From NCBI RefSeq assembly GCF_004614195.1, contig NZ_SPUM01000137.1, positions 1-51,655 of the forward strand: DNA of 51,655 nucleotides, written 5' to 3'. Positions 24,589 through 33,900 of this stretch are shown here, piece by piece. The translations under genes and the position numbers were made by a program. The stretch is from Massilia horti (GTDB lineage: Bacteria > Pseudomonadota > Gammaproteobacteria > Burkholderiales > Burkholderiaceae_D). The notes below the pieces were generated by a model, which did not search any database, was not told the DNA's origin, and saw only the letters and a list, made by a program, of their open reading frames with translations. Each line of letters starts with the position of its first letter. The stretch's first letter is position 1.

Positions 24589-24978
24589 TCAGCAACTCAC
24601 CAGCCCAAGGCTCGCGCCGGTCTTAATGTCGAGTCCTATCCAACACCGATACGGGCCGTCCTTCGTCCCCTTGTGGTGCGAGTGATATGAACAGAAAATG
24701 CCGCCCCTGTCCCTCGCCCGATCGCCTTTCTCGCCGCTGCACGTCATCGGGAGATCTGGACCGATCGAATCAAACACTTCCTTTGCCGCTTGACCGTCGA
24801 ACAAGATCGAGAGTCTGTGATTCTTTGCTGTCACAGGCTGCTTGTCTGCAAGTGTGCCGCCGTGGATTAGATACACCGCACCTTTAAGTGATTCCCACCC
24901 TCCGAACGGTTCAGCAGAATGCACATATGCAAGCGAAAGTGAGCCAGCCGCTACAAGTAACCAAGTGATAGCGCGCAT
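24589..24978 (-). CDS. Orphan immunity-like protein, paralogue of the type VI immunity protein
   Basis: This 129-residue protein has a signal peptide (MRAITWLLVAAGSLSLAYVHSA) and is clearly related to the protein at 21868-22269. Shared blocks are VFDSIGPDLPMTCSGEKGDR, GIFCSY, HKGTKDGPYRCWIGLD and a final SC. The ATG at 24978 is preceded by GAGG. It lies in the opposite orientation to the type VI trio and has no effector next to it. Orphan immunity genes commonly protect against effectors of related competitors, which is the most likely role here. It could also be a remnant of a second, lost effector module. Confidence 0.78.
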   Translation of the reverse strand: MRAITWLLVAAGSLSLAYVHSAEPFGGWESLKGAVYLIHGGTLADKQPVTAKNHRLSILFDGQAAKEVFDSIGPDLPMTCSGEKGDRARDRGGIFCSYHSHHKGTKDGPYRCWIGLDIKTGASLGLVSC

Positions 24979-25360
24979 GTCAACCTCGCATGTTGAGTTG
25001 TACGTTGAACGGAGATTCTTGCTCGGCTGTGCGGCAACAACGTTGGCTGAGGTCAAGGGACAGGTCAACAGGCAAATTCCTACGACGCACGATCAGCCAT
25101 TTTGACGCTGAGGGAGCTAATTGCAGCGTACGCTTCAGCGGTTGCAGCTCGCTCGACCTCAATTCGGTACTCGCTATTAGAACAAGAAATAGGGGTTTTT
25201 CCGTAACTATTAGTAGTGACACGCCAGTCATTCGGTTCGAAGACCCGCGCAGTCAACACATATGCCCCTTGTAACAACCCTGTTACAAATCTAACGAACA
25301 CTTACAGAAGAGGTGCGTCTAGAATATTTTCTTCTTTTCAACCTCAAACTCAGGGTAAAT
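24979..25360. other. Intergenic stretch, no supported gene
   Basis: A 73-codon minus-strand frame (25080-25301, MFVRFVTGLLQGAYVLTA...) spans much of this gap. It lacks a good ribosome site and resembles no known family, so it is not called. The region is A+T-richer than the M1 gene that follows and marks the right edge of the accessory island. Confidence 0.5.
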
Positions 25361-27742
25361 ATGATACGTTTGCCTCTCGGGCTAGCGACGTTGTGCCTCG
25401 CGATGTCCGCAATCGCCGCCGAACCGCCTCGTACCAACTTCGACGACAAGTTCCGCCAGCTCGAAGAACTGCTGCCCACTCCGAACACGATCCGCACCGC
25501 CTCCGGCGCGCCGGGTCACGCCTATTGGCAGCAGCGTGCCGATTACACGATCCGCGCCACGCTCGACGAGGCAAACCGCGCGATCACCGGCGCCGAGACC
25601 ATCACGTATCACAACAACTCACCTGATACGCTGACCTATCTGTGGGTCCAGCTCGACCAGAACATCTACAAGTCCAATTCGGACTCGCGCACCAGCGCAA
25701 CCATCAGGTCGAAGGATGCGTGGAGCCAGCCGCGCGGCCCGGAAGAAGGCATGAAGTTCGATGCGATGCGCACGTTGATGGAAGCGCGCACTTTTGACGG
25801 CGGCTTTAACATCAAGAGCGTCAAGGATGCCAACGGCCGCCCGCTCAACTACGTCATCAACCGCACGATGATGCGCATCGACTTGCCGCAGCCGCTCAAG
25901 CCCGGCTCGCGCGTGGCATTCTCGATCGAGTGGCACCACAACATCAACGAGCAGAAGGTGCTCGGCGGCCGCTCGGGCTATGAAAAATTCGACGACAAGA
26001 ACGACCTGTTCGAGATCGCCCAGTGGTTCCCGCGCATGGCCGCGTACTACGACGTGTACGGCTGGCAGCACAAGCAGTTCCTCGGCACCGGCGAATTCAC
26101 GCTCGAATTCGGCGACTATGACGTGCAGGTCACCGTCCCGGCCGACCACATCGTCGCCTCCACTGGCGAGCTGCAAAATCCAGACGCGGTGCTCACGCCA
26201 ACCCAGCGCCAGCGCCTGCAGCAGGCGCGCACCGCGACCAAGCCGGTCGTGATCGTGACCCAGGACGAAGCGGAAGCAAAGGAAAAGACCCGCGCCGCCG
26301 GCACCAAGACCTGGCACTTCAAGGCCAAGAACGTGCGCGACTTCGCGTTTGCGTCGAGCCGCAAGTTCATCTGGGATGCGCAGGGCTACAAGAAGGACTC
26401 GACCAACGTACTGGCGATGTCCTACTACCCGAAGGAAGGCAATCCGCTGTGGGAGAAGTATTCGACCCAGGCCATCATCCATACCATCGACCAGTACAAC
26501 AAGTACTCGTTCGACTATCCGTACCCGGTTGCGATTTCTGTGAACGGCCCGGTCGGCGGCATGGAATACCCGATGATCTCGTTTAACGGCCCGCGTCCGA
26601 CCAAGGACAAGAAGACGGGCGAGATCACCTACTCCAAGCGCTCCAAGTACGGCCTGATCGGCGTGATCATCCACGAGGTGGGCCACAACTACTTCCCGAT
26701 GATCGTCAACTCGGACGAGCGCCAGTGGACCTGGATGGACGAAGGCCTGAACAGCTTCGTGCAGTACCTGGCCGAGCAGGCGTGGGAAGAGAACTACCCG
26801 CTGTCGCGTGGCGAACCGCGCGCAATCGTCGACTACATGAAGAGCGCCAACCAGCAGCCGATCATGACCAACTCGGAATCGATCTCCGCGCTCGGTCCGA
26901 ACGCCTATGCCAAGCCGACTGCCGCGCTGATCGTGCTGCGCGAGACGGTGCTGGGCCGCGAGCTGTTCGACTTCGCGTTCCGCGAATATGCTCAGCGCTG
27001 GAAGTTCAAGCGTCCGACCCCGGCCGACTTCTTCCGCACGATGGAAGACGCCTCCGGTACGGACCTGGACTGGTTCTGGCGCGGCTGGTTCTACACCACC
27101 GATCGCGTTGACGTGAGCGTGGACGGTATCAGCGAATACCAGATCAGCAGCAAGGATCCGGAGATCGAGAAGAAGTGGAAAAAGGCCCAGCGCGATGCCG
27201 AGCCGATTTCGATCACCGACCAGCGCAACAAGGGTACCTTGCCGCGCCGCGTGGATGCGCATCCTGAGCTGAAGGACTTCTACAACGAGCATGACGACTT
27301 CACGGTCACGAACAAGGACCGCAACAAGTACAACGAGGCGGTGGACGGCCTCGAAGACTGGGAGAAGGCGCTGCTCAAGGAAGGCAAGCACCTGTACCTG
27401 GTCGACTTTTCGAACGTGGGCGGGCTGGTGACGCCGCTGGTTCTGGAGATCCAGCTCGCGAGCGGCAAGAAGTACATCGAGCGCATTCCGGCCGAGGTAT
27501 GGCGCTACTCGCCGCAGAAGATCACCAAGCTGATCATCACCGACGAGCCGATGGTGAGCCTGACCCAGGATCCGTTCTGGGAGACCGCCGACACGGACGT
27601 GAGCAACAACTCGTGGCCGCGCAAGGCAATGCCGTCGCGCCTGGAACTGTTCAAGACTCAGCGCGAACAAAGCGACATGATGAAGGACTTTAACGAGAAG
27701 CTCAAAGTCAAGGAAGTCAAAGAAGCCAAGAAGGCTGAGTAA
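25361..27742 (+). CDS. M1 family metallopeptidase (copy 1)
   Basis: This 793-residue protein starts with a signal peptide (MIRLPLGLATLCLAMSAIAA). The M1 catalytic domain shows GGMEYPM in place of the usual GAMEN exopeptidase loop, HEVGH (about 438-442) with the third zinc ligand in WMDEGLNSF, and then EYAQRWKFKRPTPADFFRTM. The altered GAMEN loop questions strict aminopeptidase activity. It is secreted to the periplasm or cell surface. The start at 25361 is chosen because it opens the signal peptide. It is followed by a near-identical paralogue, a DUF6702 protein and a TonB-dependent receptor, suggesting a peptide uptake and degradation locus. The second half is almost identical to copy 2, while the first half differs more. 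Confidence 0.88.
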   Translation: MIRLPLGLATLCLAMSAIAAEPPRTNFDDKFRQLEELLPTPNTIRTASGAPGHAYWQQRADYTIRATLDEANRAITGAETITYHNNSPDTLTYLWVQLDQNIYKSNSDSRTSATIRSKDAWSQPRGPEEGMKFDAMRTLMEARTFDGGFNIKSVKDANGRPLNYVINRTMMRIDLPQPLKPGSRVAFSIEWHHNINEQKVLGGRSGYEKFDDKNDLFEIAQWFPRMAAYYDVYGWQHKQFLGTGEFTLEFGDYDVQVTVPADHIVASTGELQNPDAVLTPTQRQRLQQARTATKPVVIVTQDEAEAKEKTRAAGTKTWHFKAKNVRDFAFASSRKFIWDAQGYKKDSTNVLAMSYYPKEGNPLWEKYSTQAIIHTIDQYNKYSFDYPYPVAISVNGPVGGMEYPMISFNGPRPTKDKKTGEITYSKRSKYGLIGVIIHEVGHNYFPMIVNSDERQWTWMDEGLNSFVQYLAEQAWEENYPLSRGEPRAIVDYMKSANQQPIMTNSESISALGPNAYAKPTAALIVLRETVLGRELFDFAFREYAQRWKFKRPTPADFFRTMEDASGTDLDWFWRGWFYTTDRVDVSVDGISEYQISSKDPEIEKKWKKAQRDAEPISITDQRNKGTLPRRVDAHPELKDFYNEHDDFTVTNKDRNKYNEAVDGLEDWEKALLKEGKHLYLVDFSNVGGLVTPLVLEIQLASGKKYIERIPAEVWRYSPQKITKLIITDEPMVSLTQDPFWETADTDVSNNSWPRKAMPSRLELFKTQREQSDMMKDFNEKLKVKEVKEAKKAE

Positions 27743-27746
27743 CCAC

Positions 27747-27839
27747 CGTAGGGTGCGCACCAGTGCGCACGCGGTACGTTCGCATGCAGATGACTCGTGT
27801 ATGCAAAGGTACCGCGTGCGCACAGGTGCGCACCCTACG
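27747..27839. repeat. Bipartite REP element (inverted orientation)
   Basis: The left arm (27747-27775, plus) has the ACCAGT core and the right arm (27811-27839, minus) the ACCTGT core. This is the reverse of the arrangement at 8144, 33901 and 41971. The spacer is only 35 bases. It lies between the tandem M1 genes, starting four bases after the first stop codon. Confidence 0.85.
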
Positions 27840-27879
27840 TTTTTTTAAAGTCAGTATTACACTCCGCACCAACACCAAG

Positions 27880-30270
27880 ATGAACCTCAAACGCCTGCCA
27901 TCCAGCCTCGCCGCCCTGTCCCTGCTGGCCGCCGTCACCGCTTCCAGCTTTGCCGCTGAACCTTTTGACGATAAGTTCCGCCAACTCGAAGAGCTGCTGC
28001 CAACGCCGACGAGCGTGCGCACCGCCTCGGGTGCGCCGGGCCACGCGTACTGGCAGCAGCGCGCCGACTACAAGCTGCGCGCCACGCTCGACGAGGCCAA
28101 TCGTTCGGTGACTGGCGCGGGCACCATCACCTATTACAACAACTCGCCGGACACGCTGAACTACCTGTGGATCCAGCTCGACCAGAACATGTTCCGGGCC
28201 GATTCCGACAACCGCAACATTTCGACCATCCCCTCGCGCGACGCATGGCGCACTGGCGCCGACGGCAAGGGCGGCATGCAGTTCGACGCTGCGCGCTTCC
28301 TGTTTGCCAGCCGCGATTTCGATGGCGGGTTCAAGATCAAGAGCGTGAAGGACGCCGACGGTCGCCCTTTGAAGCACGTGATCAACAAGACCATGATGCG
28401 CATCGACCTGCCGCAGCCGATGAAGCCGGGCACGCGCGTTTCGTTCAGCATGGAGTGGAGCTTCAACGTGCCCGAGACGAAGGTGCTGGGCCGCCGCATG
28501 GGCTTCGAGCGCTTCGACAAGGAAGACAGGAACGACCTGTTCGAGATCGCGCAGTGGTTCCCGCGGATGGCCGCTTACTACGACGTGGCCGGCTGGCAGA
28601 ACAAGCAGTACCTGGGCGACGGCGAGTTCACCCTCGAATTCGGCGACTACGACGTGGAGCTGACCGTCCCGTCCGACCACATCGTGGCGGCCACCGGCGT
28701 GCTGCAGAACCCGAACGACGTGCTCACCGCTGCCCAGCGCGACCGCCTCAAGCAGGCGCGCACGGCAACCAAGCCGGTGGTCATCGTCACCCAGGCCGAG
28801 GCCGAAGCAGCCGAAAAGGCACGCGCCAACACGACCAAGACCTGGCGCTTCAAGGCCGCCAACGTGCGCGACTTTGCGTGGGCCACGAGCCGCAAGTTTA
28901 TCTGGGACGCGCAGGGCTTCAAGAAGGGCAGCACCGACGTGCTGGCGATGTCGTACTACCCCAAGGAAGGCAATCCTCTGTGGGAGAAGTATTCGACCCA
29001 GGCGATCATCCACACCATCGACAGCTACAATAAGTACTCGTTCGACTACCCCTACCCGGTCGCGATTTCAGTGAACGGCCCGGTGGGCGGCATGGAGTAC
29101 CCGATGATCTCGTTTAACGGGGGACGTCCGACCAAGGACAAGAAGACCGGCGAGCTGACGTATTCCAAGGCCACCAAGTATGGCCTGATCAGCGTGATCA
29201 TCCACGAGGTGGGCCACAACTACTTCCCGATGATCGTCAATTCCGACGAGCGCCAGTGGACCTGGATGGATGAAGGCATCAACAGCTTCATGCAGTTCCT
29301 GGCCGAGCAGTCGTGGGAAGAGAACTACCCATCCAAGCGTGGCGAGGCGCGCGCGATCGTCGACTACATGCGCAGCAAGAACCAGGTGCCGATCATGACC
29401 AACTCGGAGTCGGTGCTCCAGCGCGGGAACAACGCCTATGGCAAGCCGGCCACCGCGCTCAACGTGCTGCGCGAGACGGTGCTGGGCCGCGAGCTGTTCG
29501 ACTTCGCGTTTCGCGAGTACGCGCAGCGCTGGAAGTTCAAGCGCCCTACCCCGGCGGACTTCTTCCGCACGATGGAAGACGCCTCCGGCACGGACCTGGA
29601 CTGGTTCTGGCGCGGCTGGTTCTACACCACCGATGCGGTCGACGTAAGCGTGGACGGCATCACCGAATACCAGATCAGCAGTAAGGATCCCGAGATCGAG
29701 AAAAAGTGGAAGAAGGCCCAGCACGACGCCGAACCGATTTCGATCACGGACCAGCGCAACAAGGGCACCTTGGCGCGCCGCGTGGACGCACATCCAGAAC
29801 TGAAGGATTTCTACAACGAGCACGACGACTTCACCGTGACCAACCGCGACCGCAACAAGTACAATGAGGCGGTCGACGGCCTGGAGGATTGGGAAAAGGC
29901 GCTGCTCAAGGAAGGCAAGCACCTGTACCTGGTCGACTTTTCGAACCTCGGTGGGCTGGTCACGCCGCTGGTGCTGGAGATCCAGCTCGCGAGCGGCAAG
30001 AAGTACATCGAGCGCGTGCCGGCCGAGGTGTGGCGCTACTCGCCGAAGAAGATCACCAAGCTGATCATCACCGACGAGCCGATGGTGAGCCTGACCCAGG
30101 ACCCGTATCTGGAGACTGCCGACATTGACGTCAGCAATAACTCCTGGCCGCGCAAGGTGAACCCGTCGCGCCTTGAACTGTTCAAGACCCAGAGCGAGCA
30201 AGGCGACATGATGAAGGACTTTAATATGCCGCTCAAGAAGACCGGCGACAAGGAGAAGGCAGCACAATGA
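27880..30270 (+). CDS. M1 family metallopeptidase (copy 2)
   Basis: This 796-residue paralogue of copy 1 begins with a signal peptide (MNLKRLPSSLAALSLLAAVT). It has GGMEYPM, HEVGH (about 442-446) and WMDEGINSF. From about residue 370 onward it is nearly identical to copy 1. In the N-terminal half, segments such as the region after SDNRNISTIPSRDAW differ markedly. The ATG at 27880 gives the proper signal peptide; an upstream in-frame start at 27763 would translate the REP element. Its stop overlaps the start of the DUF6702 gene by four bases (ATGA), so the two are translationally coupled. Substrate division between the two copies is unknown. Confidence 0.88.
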   Translation: MNLKRLPSSLAALSLLAAVTASSFAAEPFDDKFRQLEELLPTPTSVRTASGAPGHAYWQQRADYKLRATLDEANRSVTGAGTITYYNNSPDTLNYLWIQLDQNMFRADSDNRNISTIPSRDAWRTGADGKGGMQFDAARFLFASRDFDGGFKIKSVKDADGRPLKHVINKTMMRIDLPQPMKPGTRVSFSMEWSFNVPETKVLGRRMGFERFDKEDRNDLFEIAQWFPRMAAYYDVAGWQNKQYLGDGEFTLEFGDYDVELTVPSDHIVAATGVLQNPNDVLTAAQRDRLKQARTATKPVVIVTQAEAEAAEKARANTTKTWRFKAANVRDFAWATSRKFIWDAQGFKKGSTDVLAMSYYPKEGNPLWEKYSTQAIIHTIDSYNKYSFDYPYPVAISVNGPVGGMEYPMISFNGGRPTKDKKTGELTYSKATKYGLISVIIHEVGHNYFPMIVNSDERQWTWMDEGINSFMQFLAEQSWEENYPSKRGEARAIVDYMRSKNQVPIMTNSESVLQRGNNAYGKPATALNVLRETVLGRELFDFAFREYAQRWKFKRPTPADFFRTMEDASGTDLDWFWRGWFYTTDAVDVSVDGITEYQISSKDPEIEKKWKKAQHDAEPISITDQRNKGTLARRVDAHPELKDFYNEHDDFTVTNRDRNKYNEAVDGLEDWEKALLKEGKHLYLVDFSNLGGLVTPLVLEIQLASGKKYIERVPAEVWRYSPKKITKLIITDEPMVSLTQDPYLETADIDVSNNSWPRKVNPSRLELFKTQSEQGDMMKDFNMPLKKTGDKEKAAQ

Positions 30271-30803
30271 AGACAGGCCGTAGGGTGAGCAAGGCGGTAT
30301 TGGGGCGCGCGCATCTGCGCGCCCTGCGGGCAACCGTCTGCGCAACCTTGTTTTCGCTGGCCGGCGCAGCGTGGGGGCACAACTTCCACGCCGGGATCAC
30401 GGACATTACGTTTAACGAGAAAACCGGCAGCACCGAAGTCGTGCACACCTACATGGCGCATGACGTCGAGGCGCTGCTGATGAATGCCTACCAGCGCCAG
30501 TTCGACCTGACCCAGCCGGAGGACCAGGACATACTGCGCCGGTACGTCGAAAAGCAGTTCTGGCTGCAGGGGACGGACAAGGCCAGGCTGCCGCTGCGCT
30601 GGGTTGGCATGACGATCGATGCGCAAAGCGTGATGATCTATCAGGAGGCCGAGAAGACGCCATTGGCGAAGACCGCGGCCATCCATGACGCGGTACTGAT
30701 CGACTTCCTGGTCGATCAGGTCAACACCGTCAATTTCAGCGAGGCTGGTAAGGTCCGCACCTTTACCTTTGATAGTAAAACCGCTGACCAGCCGGTCCGT
30801 TAG
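30267..30803 (+). CDS. DUF6702 family secreted protein
   Basis: This 178-residue protein has a long basic n-region followed by a hydrophobic core (TVCATLFSLAGAAWG). Its mature part begins HNFHAGITDITFNEKTGSTEVVHTYMAHD, typical of DUF6702. That family is regularly encoded next to M1 peptidases of this type and TonB-dependent receptors. The start codon overlaps the upstream stop (ATGA). The first codons contain CCGTAGGGTGAGCAAG and a GGGGCGCGC/GCGCGCCC hairpin that resemble REP sequence, so the n-region may be REP-derived. The molecular role of the family is not established; a periplasmic or outer-membrane partner of the M1 enzymes is plausible. Confidence 0.82.
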   Translation: MKTGRRVSKAVLGRAHLRALRATVCATLFSLAGAAWGHNFHAGITDITFNEKTGSTEVVHTYMAHDVEALLMNAYQRQFDLTQPEDQDILRRYVEKQFWLQGTDKARLPLRWVGMTIDAQSVMIYQEAEKTPLAKTAAIHDAVLIDFLVDQVNTVNFSEAGKVRTFTFDSKTADQPVR

Positions 30804-30820
30804 ACTCGGCTCACGCATCG

Positions 30821-30947
30821 CGTAGGGTGGGCGGGTTTCCCGCCCACGCGTTCAACGAACACGGAACCCGTTCGGGTATGGCCGGCTATCGCTGAACGCG
30901 TGGGCGTTCGGCCGGGCACTGCCCAGCCTCACCCTGCCCACCCTTCG
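30821..30947. repeat. REP-type element with GGGCGGG core
   Basis: The left arm (30821-30856) has the CGTAGGGTG head, a GGCGGGTTTCCCGCC core and a CACGCGTT tail. The right side (30895-30947) is an imperfect inverted copy interrupted by extra sequence. It shares head and tail with the GTGCGCAC family but has a different stem. It fills the leader region of the TonB-dependent receptor gene. Confidence 0.65.
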
Positions 30948-30985
30948 AAACTACGAAACCCACACGACCTCCAGGAGAGATGTCT

Positions 30986-33025
30986 ATGCTTCGCCCACTC
31001 CCCTGCGCGCTTGCAGCGCTGTTTGTCCACGCTTCGGCACAAGCCGACGACTTCGTGATCCAGCGCGTGCTGATCGAAGGCGCGCGAGCCAGCCAGCTTG
31101 GCATCGCGGAATCGGCAAGCGCCGGCAGCGTGAGCCAGAAGGACTTGGCGCTGCGCGCGATGTACAGCCCGGGCGAGCTACTGGAAGCGGCACCGGGCGT
31201 GATCGTCAGCCAGCATAGCGGCCAGGGCAAGGCCAACCAGTTCTACCTGCGCGGCTTTAACCTCGACCACGGCACCGACCTGGCCACCTGGATCGACGGC
31301 ATGCCGGTCAACCAGCGCAGCCATGCGCACGGCCAGGGCTGGACCGACCTGAACTTCTTGTTCCCGGAACTGACCGCGCGCCTCGATTACGCCAAGGGGC
31401 CTTACTCGGCACGCCAGGGCGACTTTGCGTCAGCCGGCAGCGCCACCATCACCTACGCCAACCGCTTGGTTCAGAACGTGGCCACCGTCGGCATCGGACA
31501 GGACGGCTTTGTGCGCACTGCGTTGGCCGGGTCGCCGGAGCTTGCCGGCGGCAGCCTGCTGTATGCGCTCGAAGTGCTGCACAACGACGGCCCGTTCACC
31601 CGCCCGGACGACTACCGCAAGTTCAACGGCGTGCTGCGCTACAGCCGTGGCTACGCCAATAACGGCTGGAGCGTGACCGCCATGGCCTACCGCGGGAGCT
31701 GGAACTCGACAGACCAGATCCCGCAGCGCGCAGTCGATACTGGCCTGCTGGACCACTTCGATGCGCTCGATCCGACCGATGGCGGCATGGCAGGGCGCTA
31801 CAGCCTATCCGGCATCTGGCGCCGCACAACGGCCGACTCGGCGTCGAAAGTGAGCGCTTACCTGATCCGCAACCAGCTCGACCTGTATTCGAACTTCACC
31901 TACTTTCTGGAGGACCCGGTGGGCGGCGACCAGTTCAGCCAGCCGGACCGGCGCGTGACCACGGGCGCGGACGCGTCGCACACCTGGCACATGCATCGCG
32001 GCGACCAGATGGCGTCCGACCTGACCGTCGGTGCCCAGCTGCAGAGCGATAACGTGTTCAACGGCCTGTACGACACCCGCGCGCGCCGGCGCCTGGCGAC
32101 CACGCGGGAGGATCACGTGGTCGAATCCAGCCTCGGCCTGTTTGTCGAGAACGCGACGCGCTGGAGCGAGGTGCTGCGTACCGTCGCAGGGGTTCGCGCC
32201 GACAGCTATCGATTCAAGGTCGCCAGCGACCGCCCTGAGAACTCGGGGCGCTCGTCCGCGCGGCTGGTCAGCCCGTCGCTCAGCGTTATATTCGGACCGT
32301 GGGCGCAGACCGAGTTCTACGCGAACGTCGGCAACGGCTTTCACAGCAATGACGCACGCGGGACTGTCGCCACCGTCGACCCCAAGTCGGGCGAGGCGAT
32401 CAGACAGACGCCGGGCCTGGTGCGCTCGCACGGGCTGGAATTCGGCGTGCGGACCGAAGCGATCCCCAAGAACCAGACCACGTTCTCGCTGTACCGGCTC
32501 GACTTCGATTCGGAGCTGACCTTTGTGGGCGACGCCGGCACCACCGAGGCCGGGGCGCCGAGCCGCCGCTACGGGATCGAATTCTCGAACTACTACAAGC
32601 CGCTCAAGTGGCTGTCGGTCGACTTTGACGCCGCCTTCGCGCGGGCACGCTGGCGCGGGGACGCGCCTGAAGGCAGCTATATCCCCGGCGCGGTCGAGGG
32701 CGTGGCACAGTTTGCGCTCACTATCGACAGGCTTGGCCCGTGGTCGGGGGCGCTGCGGCTGCGCTACTTCGGGCCGCGGCCGCTCGTCGAGGACAACAGC
32801 GTGCGCTCGAAGGCGAGCGTTACGCTGGGCGGACGGGTCGGCTACCGGATCGCCAAGGACGTTCGGCTTGAGCTTGAAGGGTTCAACCTGGCCAACCGGC
32901 GCGACGCGTCCGTGTCGTACTACTATGCGTCGCGCATGCAGGACGAAAGCGTGGCGCATGAGGACGTGCATTTCCATCCGATCGAGCCGCGCACCTTCCG
33001 TCTTACGCTGGTCAAGAACTGGTAG
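30986..33025 (+). CDS. TonB-dependent outer membrane receptor
   Basis: This 679-residue protein has a signal peptide (ending AQADD) and a plug domain with ELLEAAPGVIVSQHSGQGKA, FYLRGFNLDHGTD and IDGMPVN. A 22-strand-type barrel ends in an aromatic residue (LTLVKNW). Such receptors import siderophores, vitamins, metals or peptides through the outer membrane with TonB energy. It is on the short side for the family. The start at 30986 is preferred because AGGAG lies eight bases upstream; the ATG at 30980 is too close. The preceding M1 peptidases and DUF6702 protein suggest a peptide-linked or metal-linked uptake locus. The ligand is unknown. Confidence 0.88.
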   Translation: MLRPLPCALAALFVHASAQADDFVIQRVLIEGARASQLGIAESASAGSVSQKDLALRAMYSPGELLEAAPGVIVSQHSGQGKANQFYLRGFNLDHGTDLATWIDGMPVNQRSHAHGQGWTDLNFLFPELTARLDYAKGPYSARQGDFASAGSATITYANRLVQNVATVGIGQDGFVRTALAGSPELAGGSLLYALEVLHNDGPFTRPDDYRKFNGVLRYSRGYANNGWSVTAMAYRGSWNSTDQIPQRAVDTGLLDHFDALDPTDGGMAGRYSLSGIWRRTTADSASKVSAYLIRNQLDLYSNFTYFLEDPVGGDQFSQPDRRVTTGADASHTWHMHRGDQMASDLTVGAQLQSDNVFNGLYDTRARRRLATTREDHVVESSLGLFVENATRWSEVLRTVAGVRADSYRFKVASDRPENSGRSSARLVSPSLSVIFGPWAQTEFYANVGNGFHSNDARGTVATVDPKSGEAIRQTPGLVRSHGLEFGVRTEAIPKNQTTFSLYRLDFDSELTFVGDAGTTEAGAPSRRYGIEFSNYYKPLKWLSVDFDAAFARARWRGDAPEGSYIPGAVEGVAQFALTIDRLGPWSGALRLRYFGPRPLVEDNSVRSKASVTLGGRVGYRIAKDVRLELEGFNLANRRDASVSYYYASRMQDESVAHEDVHFHPIEPRTFRLTLVKNW

Positions 33026-33081
33026 CTGCCCGCGGGGGCCCCGCCGCACGGTGAGCAGCAAAAGGTGCTACGCTAGCAAGC

Positions 33082-33834
33082 ATGACTAGCTCTGAACCAC
33101 CCTACACCGATCCATCGCGCGTGGCCGACGCGCTGCGCACCGAAGGCTATGCACTGCTGCGCCCCGCCGACGTGGCGCGCCTGGCCGGCTGCACCCTCGA
33201 CGAACTGAAGACGCTGGCGCCAAGCTGGGATCGGCTCGAACTCGACAACTACCTCAAGGACGGCGGCCGCTACCGGCGCCGCCGCCACTCCTGCTTTATC
33301 GACAGCGGTGGCCAGCTCACGCAGACGGCGCACCGCGCGCACTGGCAACCGATCGAATACAACGCCCTGCACGGCGGCATGCACAGGCTGTTCGAGCCGA
33401 TCGAGCCGTCGACCATCGCCGAGCCTGCGTGGGACCGCTTGCTTAAGGCGCTCGGCGAAATCTGTGCACAGGCAAAGGACGCGCGGCCGTGGTACGTGGA
33501 GGCGCACCAGTTCCGCATCGATACCGCGGGCGGCATCGGCCGTCCCACGCCGGAAGGCGCGCACCGCGACGGGGTCGACTTTGTGGCGGTGATCCTGGTC
33601 GATCGCGAGAACGTCAAGGGCGGCGAGACGCGGGTGTTCGAGGCCAACGGGCCGCAGGGTAAGCGCTTTACCATGTATGAACCGTGGACTTTGCTGCTGC
33701 TCGACGACGCGGCGGTGATCCATGAGACCACGCCGATCCAGCCGGACGGCGCGGATGGCCATCGCGATACCCTGGTGCTGACGTGGCGGGCCGGGGCGTT
33801 CCAGGGTGAGGATGGCGGGCAAGGCTCCGAATAG
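33082..33834 (+). CDS. 2OG-Fe(II) dioxygenase (amino-acid hydroxylase-like family)
   Basis: This 250-residue protein belongs to the 2OG-Fe_Oxy_2 family, which includes free L-isoleucine 4-hydroxylase-type enzymes. The iron ligands are H161 and D163 in EGAHRDGVDFV, with the distal His in DAAVIHETTPI (about 214), and the partner Arg in GHRDTLVLTWR. The conserved NVKGGETRVFE lies between them. It is soluble and cytoplasmic. Hydroxylation of a free amino acid is suggested by the family, not by the sequence itself. It begins 56 bases after the receptor gene and may be a separate unit. Confidence 0.82.
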   Translation: MTSSEPPYTDPSRVADALRTEGYALLRPADVARLAGCTLDELKTLAPSWDRLELDNYLKDGGRYRRRRHSCFIDSGGQLTQTAHRAHWQPIEYNALHGGMHRLFEPIEPSTIAEPAWDRLLKALGEICAQAKDARPWYVEAHQFRIDTAGGIGRPTPEGAHRDGVDFVAVILVDRENVKGGETRVFEANGPQGKRFTMYEPWTLLLLDDAAVIHETTPIQPDGADGHRDTLVLTWRAGAFQGEDGGQGSE

Positions 33835-33900
33835 GGGGTAGGTGGTGGTGGACGCCGGCGGTATGCAAGCGTACTGCCGAAGCCCATAGCCGTGCCACAT

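Noticed and set aside
25080..25301. 73-codon minus-strand frame as a gene
   Set aside because: No ribosome site, no recognised family and no coding context; kept only as a note on the gap.
27763..27879. Longer start for the second M1 peptidase
   Set aside because: It would translate the REP arm and place 39 basic residues before a clear signal peptide.
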